Part shown: positions 32,663 through 40,400 of the stretch, one piece after another
How positions within the stretch are numbered: position 1 is the stretch's first letter
Layout of the letters: every line of letters starts with the position of its first letter
NCBI GenBank assembly: GCA_016209595.1
Contig: JACQVV010000119.1
Location: 1-45,209, forward strand
Length of the DNA: 45,209 bases
DNA from: Planctomycetota bacterium
Lineage (GTDB): Bacteria > Planctomycetota > JACQVV01
Direction of reading: 5' to 3'
Position numbers and translations under genes: made by a program
The notes under the pieces: generated by a model
Database searches by the model: none
What the model saw: the letters and a program-made list of their open reading frames with translations, nothing else
What the model was told of the DNA's origin: nothing

Positions 32663-34183
32663 CTAAAGCCCCGAGGCGTGGCGGATGAGCGCCTCCTCGG
32701 TCGCCGTGGCGCCATCTACCACGGCCACGATCCGGCCCCTCCTCATCACGGCGATCCGGTCGCACATCCCCAGGAGCTCGGTCATCTCGGAGGAGATGAG
32801 GACGGTCGCCATCCCGCCGCGAGCGAGCTCGCGGATCAGCCGGTAGATCTGTTCCTTGGCTCCGACGTCGATGCCCCGCGTCGGCTCGTCCAGAAGCATG
32901 ACCCTCGGTCTCGTCTCCAGCCACTTCGCGAACGAGACCTTCTGCTGGTTTCCGCCGGAGAGCGTCTCCACCCCGTCCCGGAGCTGGCCGACCCGGATGT
33001 CGAGACGGCGGACGTGCGAAAGCGTTGCCTCCCGCTCCGCCCGCCGGTCGAGAAGCGGCCGGGCGTATCTATCGAGCGAGACGAGCGTCGTGTTCGCCAC
33101 GACGTTCATCCCCAGGACGAGCCCCAGCCGCCGCCGGTCCTCGGAGAGGTACGCCACGCCGCGCCGCACGGCGTCCCTCGGACACCGGATCTCGGCCGGC
33201 TCCCCGCCCAGGAGCACGGTCCCCGCCCGCCGCGGCCGAAGGCCCGCCACGGCCTCGGCGAGCTCGGTCCGTCCCGCACCGACGAGGCCCGCGAGCCCCA
33301 GGATCTCCCCCCGCCGTACCGAGAAGCTCGCCTCCTCGACCCACCCCTCGACGGAGAGCCCCCGTGCCTCCAGCGCTGTCTCTTCTTCCGGCCTCCACCG
33401 TGGCGGGAAGTGCTCGCCCAGCTCGCGCCCCACCATCCGCGCGGCGAGATCCCGCTCCGCGGTACCGGCCAACGCCTCTTTGCGGAGCGTCTCGACCAGG
33501 CGTCCGTCACGGAGGACGGTCACCGCGTCGCAGATCCCCAGAACCTCGCCGAGAAAATGCGAGACGAGGATCGCCGTCTTTCCCTCGTCGCGGAAGCGGC
33601 GGACCACGGCGAAGAGTGCCGCCGCCTCGGCAGGACCCAGGACCGCCGTCGGCTCGTCGAGAATCAGCACCCGCGCGTCGCACGATAGCGCCCGCGCGAT
33701 CTCGACCATCTGGCGGTCGGCGACCCCGAGACGCGAGACGAGCGCACGCGAATCGATCCCGCTCCCGAGCGTCTCGAGGATCCTCCGCGTCTCCTCCCGC
33801 GCCCACCGCCGATCCACGAGCCCCCGTTTCGTCCGCTCGCGCCCCAGGAAGACGTTCTCCGCGACACAGAGCTCGTCCACGAGGTGAAGCTCCTGGTGGA
33901 CCATCGCGATCCCCCGCGCGAGCGCGTCCGCGGGGCCTCCAAGAGAGACCGGCTCGCCCCGGAGGAACACTCCCCCCGCGGTCGGGCGCACGACCCCTGC
34001 AAGGACGTTCATGAGCGTGCTCTTCCCCGCCCCGTTCTCGCCGACCACGCCATGAACCTCCCCGGCGAGGAAGTCGACGTCGACGGAGTCCAGAGCGCGG
34101 ACCGCTCCGAAGTCCCGCGTCAGGCCGCGGACCGACAGGAGGGGTCGCGCCGCGCCGGCAAGGTTTGCGGGGCAGACATCCAC
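32663..34183 (-). CDS. Sugar ABC transporter double-ATPase (RbsA/MglA-like)
   Basis: 506 residues with two ABC domains in tandem. Domain 1: Walker A GENGAGKST (about 48-56), Q-loop MVHQELHLVDEL, a degenerate signature at LGVADRQMVEIARAL, Walker B VLILDEPTAVLG. Domain 2: degenerate Walker A GLVGAGRTE, LSGGNQQKVSFAKWL signature, Walker B VMLLDEPTRGID. This asymmetry is normal for the CUT2 family. The GTG at 34183 has no Shine-Dalgarno; TACCTT lies 6 bases before it and may be a -10 box, so the gene may be leaderless. First gene of the importer operon. Confidence 0.94.
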   Translation of the reverse strand: MDVCPANLAGAARPLLSVRGLTRDFGAVRALDSVDVDFLAGEVHGVVGENGAGKSTLMNVLAGVVRPTAGGVFLRGEPVSLGGPADALARGIAMVHQELHLVDELCVAENVFLGRERTKRGLVDRRWAREETRRILETLGSGIDSRALVSRLGVADRQMVEIARALSCDARVLILDEPTAVLGPAEAAALFAVVRRFRDEGKTAILVSHFLGEVLGICDAVTVLRDGRLVETLRKEALAGTAERDLAARMVGRELGEHFPPRWRPEEETALEARGLSVEGWVEEASFSVRRGEILGLAGLVGAGRTELAEAVAGLRPRRAGTVLLGGEPAEIRCPRDAVRRGVAYLSEDRRRLGLVLGMNVVANTTLVSLDRYARPLLDRRAEREATLSHVRRLDIRVGQLRDGVETLSGGNQQKVSFAKWLETRPRVMLLDEPTRGIDVGAKEQIYRLIRELARGGMATVLISSEMTELLGMCDRIAVMRRGRIVAVVDGATATEEALIRHASGL

Positions 34184-34261
34184 GCGAGCAAGGTAGCCTG
34201 GCGCCGGGGCCGGGGGAAGGAGTCATGCGAGCTCTTTCGCAGCCCTGCGAATCAACCGGAG

Positions 34262-34396
34262 GGACTACCGCCGATCGACGACCTGCCGGACCCAGGCCGC
34301 GTCCTCGTCGGAAAGAGGTGGCGGGGGCACCGGTCCGGAATAGTCGAGCCAGCGGGCGTACCCCGCGCGTTCGTAGGCGTCGGAAAGGACGGACCG
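34262..34396. repeat. Segmental duplication, left copy, part 1
   Basis: This 135-base stretch (the 3' end of the intact DUF4058 gene) is nearly identical to 36518-36652. In the right copy it is joined directly to sequence matching 34970 onward, so about 573 bases of the gene are missing there. Confidence 0.85.
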
Positions 34397-35044
34397 CAAA
34401 GGCAGCTCAACGTCTGCGTCCCCTCGCGCGAGCGGCACCGGAGTGGGGGGCAGAGGGTCGCGCACTCCGAACGGCCAGATTCCCGCCTTGTGGCGGCGGC
34501 GACTCCGGGACAGGAGCACTCGATAGCCGAGGGCCGGTTCGTCGCCGGCCTTCCACCTTCGCCCACCCCGCAAGAGATCGATCTCGATGAAGTGCGCATC
34601 TCCGAGGAAGTACTCGTCTCGCTTGGCGAGATAGGCCTCGTGGTCCTTGCCCGGTCGTTTGTTGGCCGGCGAGACGATCTCGATCACCGTCACGAGCTCC
34701 TCGCTCGGTCGGCGACGAACCTCGACGAAGAACTGCTCGGCCGGCACGGGGATTTCGAGATCGACCTCCACGGGAGCCGTCAAGACGCCGCCAGACTGCC
34801 CGGACGCTGTCATGGGCGCGGCCACCTCTCGGTCGCGCAAGACGGAGGCATCCGGGACGAGGACCCGCACCTCTTCCGGGGACATGTGATCGACGACCAC
34901 TCGGTGGGGGACGAGCACGTAGTACCCGGGCGGAAGGCGCGGGTTCAGGATCCCGCGGATCGAGGCCGCGAGCTCATGATGGAAATCGGGCCCGAGCCAC
35001 GGGATCTCCAGGAACGGATCCATTCCGGGAAAGGGACTCGGCAT
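34265..35044 (-). CDS. DUF4058 family protein
   Basis: 259 residues. ATG at 35044 with a strong AGGAGGAG ribosome site. The start MPSPFPGMDPFLE is the hallmark of DUF4058, followed by FHHELAASIRGILNP, LPPGYYVLVPHRVVVDH, IPVPAEQFFVEVRR, VTVIEIVSPANKRPG and FIEIDLLRGGRRW. The family is widespread in cyanobacteria and Planctomycetota and has no known function; the EIVSP(A)NK strand and acidic residues recall PD-(D/E)XK-type folds like Uma2, which is suggestive only. The protein is cytoplasmic and full length. It is the source of a degraded second copy at 36521-36728, and it shares the degenerating neighbourhood with an uma2 gene, AAA_14 remnant and hicAB. Confidence 0.88.
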   Translation of the reverse strand: MPSPFPGMDPFLEIPWLGPDFHHELAASIRGILNPRLPPGYYVLVPHRVVVDHMSPEEVRVLVPDASVLRDREVAAPMTASGQSGGVLTAPVEVDLEIPVPAEQFFVEVRRRPSEELVTVIEIVSPANKRPGKDHEAYLAKRDEYFLGDAHFIEIDLLRGGRRWKAGDEPALGYRVLLSRSRRRHKAGIWPFGVRDPLPPTPVPLARGDADVELPLRSVLSDAYERAGYARWLDYSGPVPPPPLSDEDAAWVRQVVDRR

Positions 35045-35153
35045 GTTCTCCTCCTCCGCGGAAATGGTAGCTCATGGGAGACCGCCGCGGCAACCCTCCG
35101 TCCGGAGCACGCAGCCCGCTCGCTTGCGTGACTTCGCGGCGGCGCCCCGGTGG
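34966..35153. repeat. Segmental duplication, left copy, part 2
   Basis: Covers the DUF4058 start region, its promoter and about 60 bases further upstream. It matches 36649-36830 with scattered substitutions and small indels. Together with part 1 it defines a duplicated module whose right copy lost the centre of the gene at a CCGC microhomology. Confidence 0.85.
35064..35093 (-). promoter_or_regulatory. Promoter of the DUF4058 gene
   Basis: On the minus strand: TTGCCG (35093-35088), an 18-base spacer and TACCAT (35069-35064). The same element is conserved in the duplicated copy at 36748-36777. Confidence 0.45.
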
Positions 35154-35399
35154 GCAGAAGCACTACGGCTTCGAGCCCAAGGTCTGGCGTCCCAGGGACC
35201 ACAATCGCAAGGGCAAGGTGGAGCGCCCTTCCGGAACCGTGTTCCGTGACGGTGACCGCTACGGTGTCGGAGAAGTGGAGCGCGTCTCGTCCGGCCCGGA
35301 GCATCCGTCCCTCGCGAGGACCCCCGGGCCTTGAGGCACCGGCTACCCCTCCTTGAAAAGTCGATGGAAGACTTCGAGATTTCAAGGGAGGCTCCCGGC
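35094..35399. other. Non-coding stretch with one hairpin
   Basis: No supported gene in these 306 bases. An inverted repeat CCTTGAAA (35351-35358) / TTTCAAGG (35380-35387) encloses a second stem AAGTC/GACTT. It is not followed by a T-run, so it is not a typical terminator. Confidence 0.5.
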
Positions 35400-35612
35400 G
35401 TGATCCGGCGCGCGCGTCACGTCCGGCTTGTCCAGGAACTCCTGCGGCATTCCCCCGTCGTCGCCATCCTCGGTGCGCGTCCAGTGGGCAAGACGACGCT
35501 GGCCCGGCAGCTCGTTGCGGCTCGCCGGTCGGCGAGCGCCTGGTTCGATCTGGAGGACCCAGCCGATGTCGCCCGGCTCGCGGAGCCTGGGTTGGCCCTG
35601 GGCCCCCTCACG
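35400..35612 (+). pseudogene. AAA_14-type ATPase N-terminus remnant
   Basis: About 70 residues from a GTG at 35400. The sequence reads IRRARHVRLVQELLRHSP, VVAILGARPVGKTTLARQL (a P-loop, GARxVGKTT) and SAWFDLEDPADVARLAEPG. This is the start of the AAA_14/DUF4143 ATPase family, whose members run to about 380 residues. Here the family signal ends at LALGPL, near 35612; no Walker B, no DUF4143 nuclease-like part and no long helical tail follow. By chance the frame stays open into the uma2 gene at 35763, so automatic callers may fuse the two. A cut-off gene with no likely product. Confidence 0.8.
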
Positions 35613-35722
35613 ACGAGGAAGAACTGCGGGCGATCCCCTCTTTCCATTGCCGACCATCCTGGCGGCTTCCGGAGCGGCTGGCGTGGCGAGGGCGATCTCC
35701 TCCCCGCCGGGGCCGCCTCGCC

Positions 35723-35752
35723 TTGCCCGCGATCTTCCCATCCGTCTATACT
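35723..35752 (+). promoter_or_regulatory. Promoter close to the second uma2 start (leaderless or nearly so)
   Basis: TTGCCC (35723-35728), an 18-base spacer and TATACT (35747-35752). The predicted transcription start is near 35759 and the ATG is at 35763. No Shine-Dalgarno is present, which also supports this start over an open-frame extension into the ATPase remnant. Confidence 0.65.
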
Positions 35753-35762
35753 GCTCTCACAC

Positions 35763-36476
35763 ATGAACCCGAACCAGACTGGTGGCGCGATCGTCCCGAA
35801 GCTCGTCTATCCGTCGAGCGACGGAGAACCCATGGCCGACAACGACTCGAATCGAGAGCGGATGGTCAATAGCGCCTCCGCGCTCCGGGAGGCCTTTCGC
35901 CGGCGTGGCGAAATGGCGTACGCCAGCACCGACCTCTTCGTCTATCCGATCGAAGGTGAGCCGTGGACGCGCAACGCGCCCGATGTCCTGGTGGCTCCGG
36001 GTTGCGAGCAGAAGCTGCGCGAGAGTTTCAAGTACTGGGAGGAACCCGGGACCGTCCAGTTTGCCGGGGAGTTTCTCTCCGTGCGGAAGCGGGAGACGTT
36101 CGAATCCGACGAGATCCAGGAGAGGATCGAGTTCTACCGGACGAAGCTCGCGACCCGCGAACTCTTCATCTACCAGCCCCTGGACATCGCGATCGACTCG
36201 GGCTTCCACTTCCACTTCCTGCGGATCGGAGGCGACGGCCGGTATCACGAGGTGCGGCCCAACTCCGACGGCTGGTTCGCGAGCGAGGTTCTGGCCCTCG
36301 AGATCCGGCCTGCCGACGGCGGGATCGAATTCCGCGATCCCGCGTCCGGGGAAGTCTATCTATCCGCGGAATCACGTGCCGAGCGCGAAGTGGAAAGGGC
36401 CGAACGCGCCGAGCAGCGCGTGGCGGAGCTCGAGAGAGAGCTGGAGCGGCTCCGGAAGCGCGAGTCCCCCGAGTAG
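35763..36476 (+). CDS. Uma2 family (DUF820) protein with C-terminal coiled coil
   Basis: 237 residues. The ATG at 35763 is fixed by the promoter just upstream. Seen: LVYPSSDGEPMADND, YASTDLFVYPIEGEPW, NAPDVLVAPG (the acidic PDVLV motif), VQFAGEFLSVRKRET, IQERIEFYRTKLATRELFIY (split) and DGWFASEVLALEIRPADGG. The C-terminal 40 residues (EREVERAERAEQRVAELERE) form a coiled coil, a common end for this Uma2 subgroup. It belongs to the Uma2 branch beginning 'YPSSDGEPMAD', distinct from the protein at 6817-7485. PD-(D/E)XK nuclease fold by family; cellular role unknown. It lies between an ATPase remnant and a degraded DUF4058 copy. Confidence 0.9.
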   Translation: MNPNQTGGAIVPKLVYPSSDGEPMADNDSNRERMVNSASALREAFRRRGEMAYASTDLFVYPIEGEPWTRNAPDVLVAPGCEQKLRESFKYWEEPGTVQFAGEFLSVRKRETFESDEIQERIEFYRTKLATRELFIYQPLDIAIDSGFHFHFLRIGGDGRYHEVRPNSDGWFASEVLALEIRPADGGIEFRDPASGEVYLSAESRAEREVERAERAEQRVAELERELERLRKRESPE

Positions 36477-36517
36477 GAGCACATCCAAGAACCCTCCCGC
36501 CGCCGGGGATCTTGGGT

Positions 36518-36830
36518 GAATTACCGCCGATCGACAACCTGCCGCACCCAGGCCGCGTCCTCGTCGGAAAGAGGTGGGGGGGGACGGGTCCGGCGTAGTC
36601 GAGCCAGCGGGCATACCCCGCGCGTTCGTAGGCGTCGGAAAGGACGGACCGCCAGCTCATGGTGGAAATCGGACCAGAGCCACGGGACCTCCGGGAACGG
36701 ATCCATTCCGGGACAAGGGACTCGGCACATTCTCCTCCTCCGCGGAAATGGTAGCTCATGAGAGGCCGCCGCGGCAACCCTCCGTCCGGAGCCCGCTCGC
36801 TTGCGCGACTTCGCGACGGCGCCCCGGTGG
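36518..36830. repeat. Segmental duplication, right copy (internally deleted)
   Basis: Matches 34262-34396 followed directly by 34966-35153, with the junction near 36649-36653 at the shared tetramer CCGC. The promoter of the gene is retained (TTGCCG at 36777-36772, TACCAT at 36753-36748). Confidence 0.85.
36521..36728 (-). pseudogene. DUF4058 pseudogene (in-frame 573-bp deletion plus frameshifts)
   Basis: Degraded copy of the gene at 34265-35044. The start region survives as a GTG (ATG lost) with the ribosome site AGGAGGAG, and an extra G soon shifts the frame: GMDPFPEVPWLWSDFHHEL is readable only one frame over. The gene then jumps to the last 45 codons (VLSDAYERAGYARWLDYAG), where a one-base loss in a G-run shifts the frame again before LSDEDAAWVRQVVDRR. 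The deleted part corresponds to 191 codons. No functional product is expected. Confidence 0.85.
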
Positions 36831-36858
36831 CAGGGTCCCGGCAAGGTCGCCCGACAAC

Positions 36859-36929
36859 CTGCGGGCTGGGGGCTTATCCCCCGCAGTCTTCGGCCATGCC
36901 CCGGGCTTCGGCGGGGGACAAGCCCCCGC
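36859..36929. repeat. Two REP-like hairpins in inverted orientation
   Basis: Hairpin 1 (36859-36886) contains GGGGGCTTATCCCCC; hairpin 2 (36911-36929) reads GCGGGGG-ACAAG-CCCCCGC. The second is nearly the reverse complement of the first, so the pair resembles a REP doublet. No transposase-like gene is nearby. The rest of 36831-37055 contains no gene. Confidence 0.55.
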
Positions 36930-37055
36930 CCTACGACCTTGTCCGTCGCCCTGGCCCCGGTGGGTTCCCGCCTGGTCTTCGGCCGCGTGGAGACGGTAAC
37001 ATGGGTCTTGGAGCCGGGTGAACAAGCGGAACTCCAGGATGATGGAGCATCGCGA

Positions 37056-37247
37056 ATGCAAGTGGTGAAGGTCGTCGTCTGGCAGGAGGATGACGCCTGG
37101 ATGGGCTACCTCCTCGATCATCCCGATTACTGGACCCAGGGCGAGAGCGAAGAGGATCTGACCGAGCATCTGAAGGATCTCTACAAGGACTTGACGAGCG
37201 GAGAGATCCCGGGAATCCGCAAGGTCGTCGACCTCGTCGTTTCGTGA
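37056..37247 (+). CDS. hicB: HicB-like antitoxin (short form)
   Basis: 63 residues. ATG at 37056 with GGAG about 8 bases upstream. VVVWQEDDAWMGYLLDHPDYWTQGE (split at about 6-30) is the partial RNase-H-like HicB fold, followed by a helix (SEEDLTEHLKDLYKDL) and a C-terminal strand (GIRKVVDLVVS). It lacks the C-terminal DNA-binding domain of long HicB proteins. It should bind and neutralise HicA, an mRNA interferase. Its stop overlaps the GTG start of hicA (GTGA), the classical arrangement with the antitoxin first seen in many environmental genomes. Confidence 0.85.
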   Translation: MQVVKVVVWQEDDAWMGYLLDHPDYWTQGESEEDLTEHLKDLYKDLTSGEIPGIRKVVDLVVS

Positions 37248-37457
37248 AGAGGCGCGACTTGATTCGTGCCACCCGAGGAGATCGGGTGCCTTCTGATCCG
37301 GCACGGAGCGAAGCACGACTGGTATCGGAACCCGAGCACCGGGGTGTCCCAGCCGGTGCCACGGCACCGTGAGATCAAGGATCGGTTGGCCCGGCAGATC
37401 CTGAAGATGCTCCGTAACGAAGGGGAAGGCTCGGACCCGGTGGAGCCGCGCCCGTAG
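37244..37457 (+). pseudogene. hicA: HicA-like toxin with N-terminal frameshift
   Basis: The GTG at 37244, overlapping hicB, begins MKRRDLIRAT, the normal HicA start. The frame is then lost at the CCC run 37272-37274; one base over it continues EEIGCLLIRHGAKHDWYRNP, then VSQPVPRHREIKDRL, to the stop at 37457. The catalytic His of RHGxKHDWY is intact. Removing one C restores a 70-residue HicA of normal form. A GTG at 37266 could restart translation and give a 63-residue form without the first helix, which may or may not be toxic. True inactivation, alternative start and sequencing error cannot be told apart here. Confidence 0.8.
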
Positions 37458-37468
37458 CGCGCGCCCTT

Positions 37469-40400
37469 CTACTCCCCCAGGCCGACGAGCGGGCTCGCCG
37501 GATCCCCGAAGAGCACCCAGCTCGCGATCACGTCCTCGTTGCCTCCCCAGTCCGCCCAGACGCGGACGTTCGCCTCGAGGACCGCTTCGCCGAGCGTCCT
37601 TTCCGTCTCCTCGAGGAAGAGGACGCGCAGGAGTTCCCGGTAGACGTCATCCTGCGGCGCGGGGGCGACGGCCGCTGTCGAGCCCCAGAACGCGAAGGCG
37701 CCCCGGCGCTCCGCGAAGACGAGCGCCTCCCCCATCGAGCTCGAATCGGGGAGCACGAACTGACCGTTGAGGCACCCCATCGCGGTCACGAGGCCGTAGC
37801 GTCCCTCGTTCGCGAGGAGCGGAACCGTGCCGATCGGGAGGAGATCCCCTCCTCCCCACCGCCACGCGTTTCCGTGACCCATGTACCCGACGAGGAGCCG
37901 CCCCTCGTCGAGCGCCACGCGCACCCGGCGCCTCGCTTCGGCGGCGCCCAGCGCCCCGGCGTCGACGAGTTCCGTCGCCAGGGAAGATCCCGCGATCCGG
38001 GCGAACTCCCCCGACGCCCCGGCGAAGTCGTAATAGCCGTCCGTCCGGTCCGCCGCGAACGTCGCGCGACCTCGCCAGTCCCCCGGGAAGCCCTGTTCGT
38101 GCTCGAGCAACTGCTCGATCGCGGCCGACATCTGGGCTTCCGAGCGCGCCGGCAGCCGCCCGAGGGCGAGGTCCGGCACCATGTCCCCACCCTCGACCGC
38201 GGCGAACCATGCGTCCGAGGGCGCCCAGATGTACTCCATCTGAACGAACTGGGCCGGGACGAGGTCGGGCGCCGGAAAATGGTAGCCGTGCGGGTCGTAG
38301 GTCGCGTCCCCGGCGAGCAGCGCGTACCGCGGCGGCTCTCGCCAGCGCCCCCTCGCCCAGGCAAGGAACGCCCGGATCGCCCGCGGGTCCGGGATCCCGG
38401 CCGTCCACTCGTCGTATAGGTCCTCGATCAGGGCGACCGCCGTCGTGAGACCCCGTTCCCCTCGATACGCGGCGAGCGTCCTGGCCCCGAGGGCGACGTC
38501 CGGGTGCGCGATCGCCACCCAAGCGGCGCCGTTTCCCTCGTCGTGCCACGACGACGGCGAGTTCCTCTCTATCCCCTCCGGCGACAGAAAGCCCCCCGGA
38601 CCGACGAAGAGATACTTCCCGCCCGTCCCGGCGACCCGGTCGTCGAACCGGACCGTCCCGCCTTCCGCCACGAGACCCCGGACGAGCCGCGGCGCCTGGG
38701 GGTCGCTCGTCTCGATCCCCAAGACCCTTCCCTCGGAGAAGCCCGCGGCCTCGTGGACTCCCGGCGCGTCCCCCTCGAAGGCGACCCGGTCCTCGCGGGC
38801 GAGAATTCTGCCCCGGTACTCCAGCCGGGCGTAGTTCACGAAGACGAAGTCGTAGTCGGCCCCCGGCAGGTCCACCGGGACGCGGAGCTCCAACACGTTT
38901 CCGGTCGCAAGAAGCAGCGCGGACGGGACCTCGAACGTCTCCCTGTGCGCCGCGAACGCGTCCCACTCGCACGACCCCAGGACCTGGCCGTTCAGCGAGA
39001 CCACCACCCGATGGTCCGGCGCTATGGAGAGCGCCGCCACGCCCGCAAGGGCGACCGTGACCCGCGCGTCGTGCGGGCTCGCCGCGAGATCGGGAAGGTC
39101 GAACGCCATCGTCACGCGCGCCGTCGGCCGCGCTCCCCCTCTCGTGTTGTAGAGGTATCTCCGGTCGAACCAGTGGTCCCTTCCCTCCCCGTCCTCCAGC
39201 TTCGGCTGGAAGAACCAGTTGTCCTCCAGGTGGAGAACCTTTCCGCACTCCCTTCCGGCCGGCGCCCCCTCGTCCGCCCGGTCCACCCAGACCTCTTCCA
39301 TCCGCCTCCCGAACCCCTTGCCCGCCGCGATCCAGTAGACGTTTTCGTCCGTGTACCGCGTCGTCTCCGGGTTGTCCCGATCGCGCCATGGGTTCTTGCG
39401 CCCATAAAAAAGGAGCTCGTCACCCTCGTCGAAGACACCGTCGATCTCCCCCGAGACATGAGCCGGGATCTCCCGGCCCAGATGGAAGACCTGGATCGTC
39501 CTGGGATCCACCGTCACGTCGAGACCCGCCGCGGCAAGCTCGCCCCGCGTGAGCCGATAGACCCCGTCCCGCCTCACCCGCACCTTGAGCGCCGACCCGT
39601 CGGCCGCGAGCGCGATCTGCGCCGGCGTGTCCAGACCCTCCGGTCCCGACAGCGGGTCCTCGTCCGGCCGGGGAAGCCTTCCGAGGAAGACGATCCGGGC
39701 GACGATCCGCCGGTAGACTTCCGCCCGCCTCCCGCCGGCGTCTGCCTGGACCGGATGGATGGCAAGCGGCAGGAGCTGCCGCCCCCCGTAGAGCGCGAAA
39801 CTCCCGAGTCCCACGAGCTCGCCCGGGAAGACCCTTCCCGCCTCGCCCGCGCCGTCCGGAGCGCGTCCCCCGCGCCGCTCCGCCGGAGGGGCAGGCTTCG
39901 GCTCCCCATTCCCGCCGCGCCGGCCAAGACTCAGGAGCGCGTGTCTCGCCTCGCGGCGCGCTGCCAGGAGCACCTCCCGCTCGCGCGCGAGCCGTTCGAG
40001 GAGATCCCGTCTCGCTTCAAGGAGCATCTCTGTATACGAAGGAGGACCCCTCCCGGCGTCCTCTCGACCGTTCGCGGGCGGCGCCCGTCCCGCTCCCGCT
40101 CTCGGCGCGGGCCCCGCCACACTCGCCGGAGGCGGCCTCGCCCGCACGAGGTCGATTCCCGAGAGACTCCGGCTCTCCGCCGCCAGAATCTCGACCCGCG
40201 CGCGGAGGATCCCCGGCGTGACGAGCAACACGTTCTTCTCCGGGACGATAGGCTTCCCCATCGTCCGGGTGGACGAGTAGCCCGCCATCTCGATCCGGGT
40301 CTCCAGCCTCCCTTCCCAGACCTCCGGCAAGAGCGTCGGAGCTGGAGGCAGGATCTCGATCACCGCCCCGCTCTCGTCATACGACAGGAGCCGGATCCCC

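Noticed and set aside
35074..35334. Plus-strand reading of 86 codons upstream of the ATPase remnant
   Set aside because: Low-complexity, no ribosome site, and its beginning lies in the antisense of the DUF4058 promoter region.
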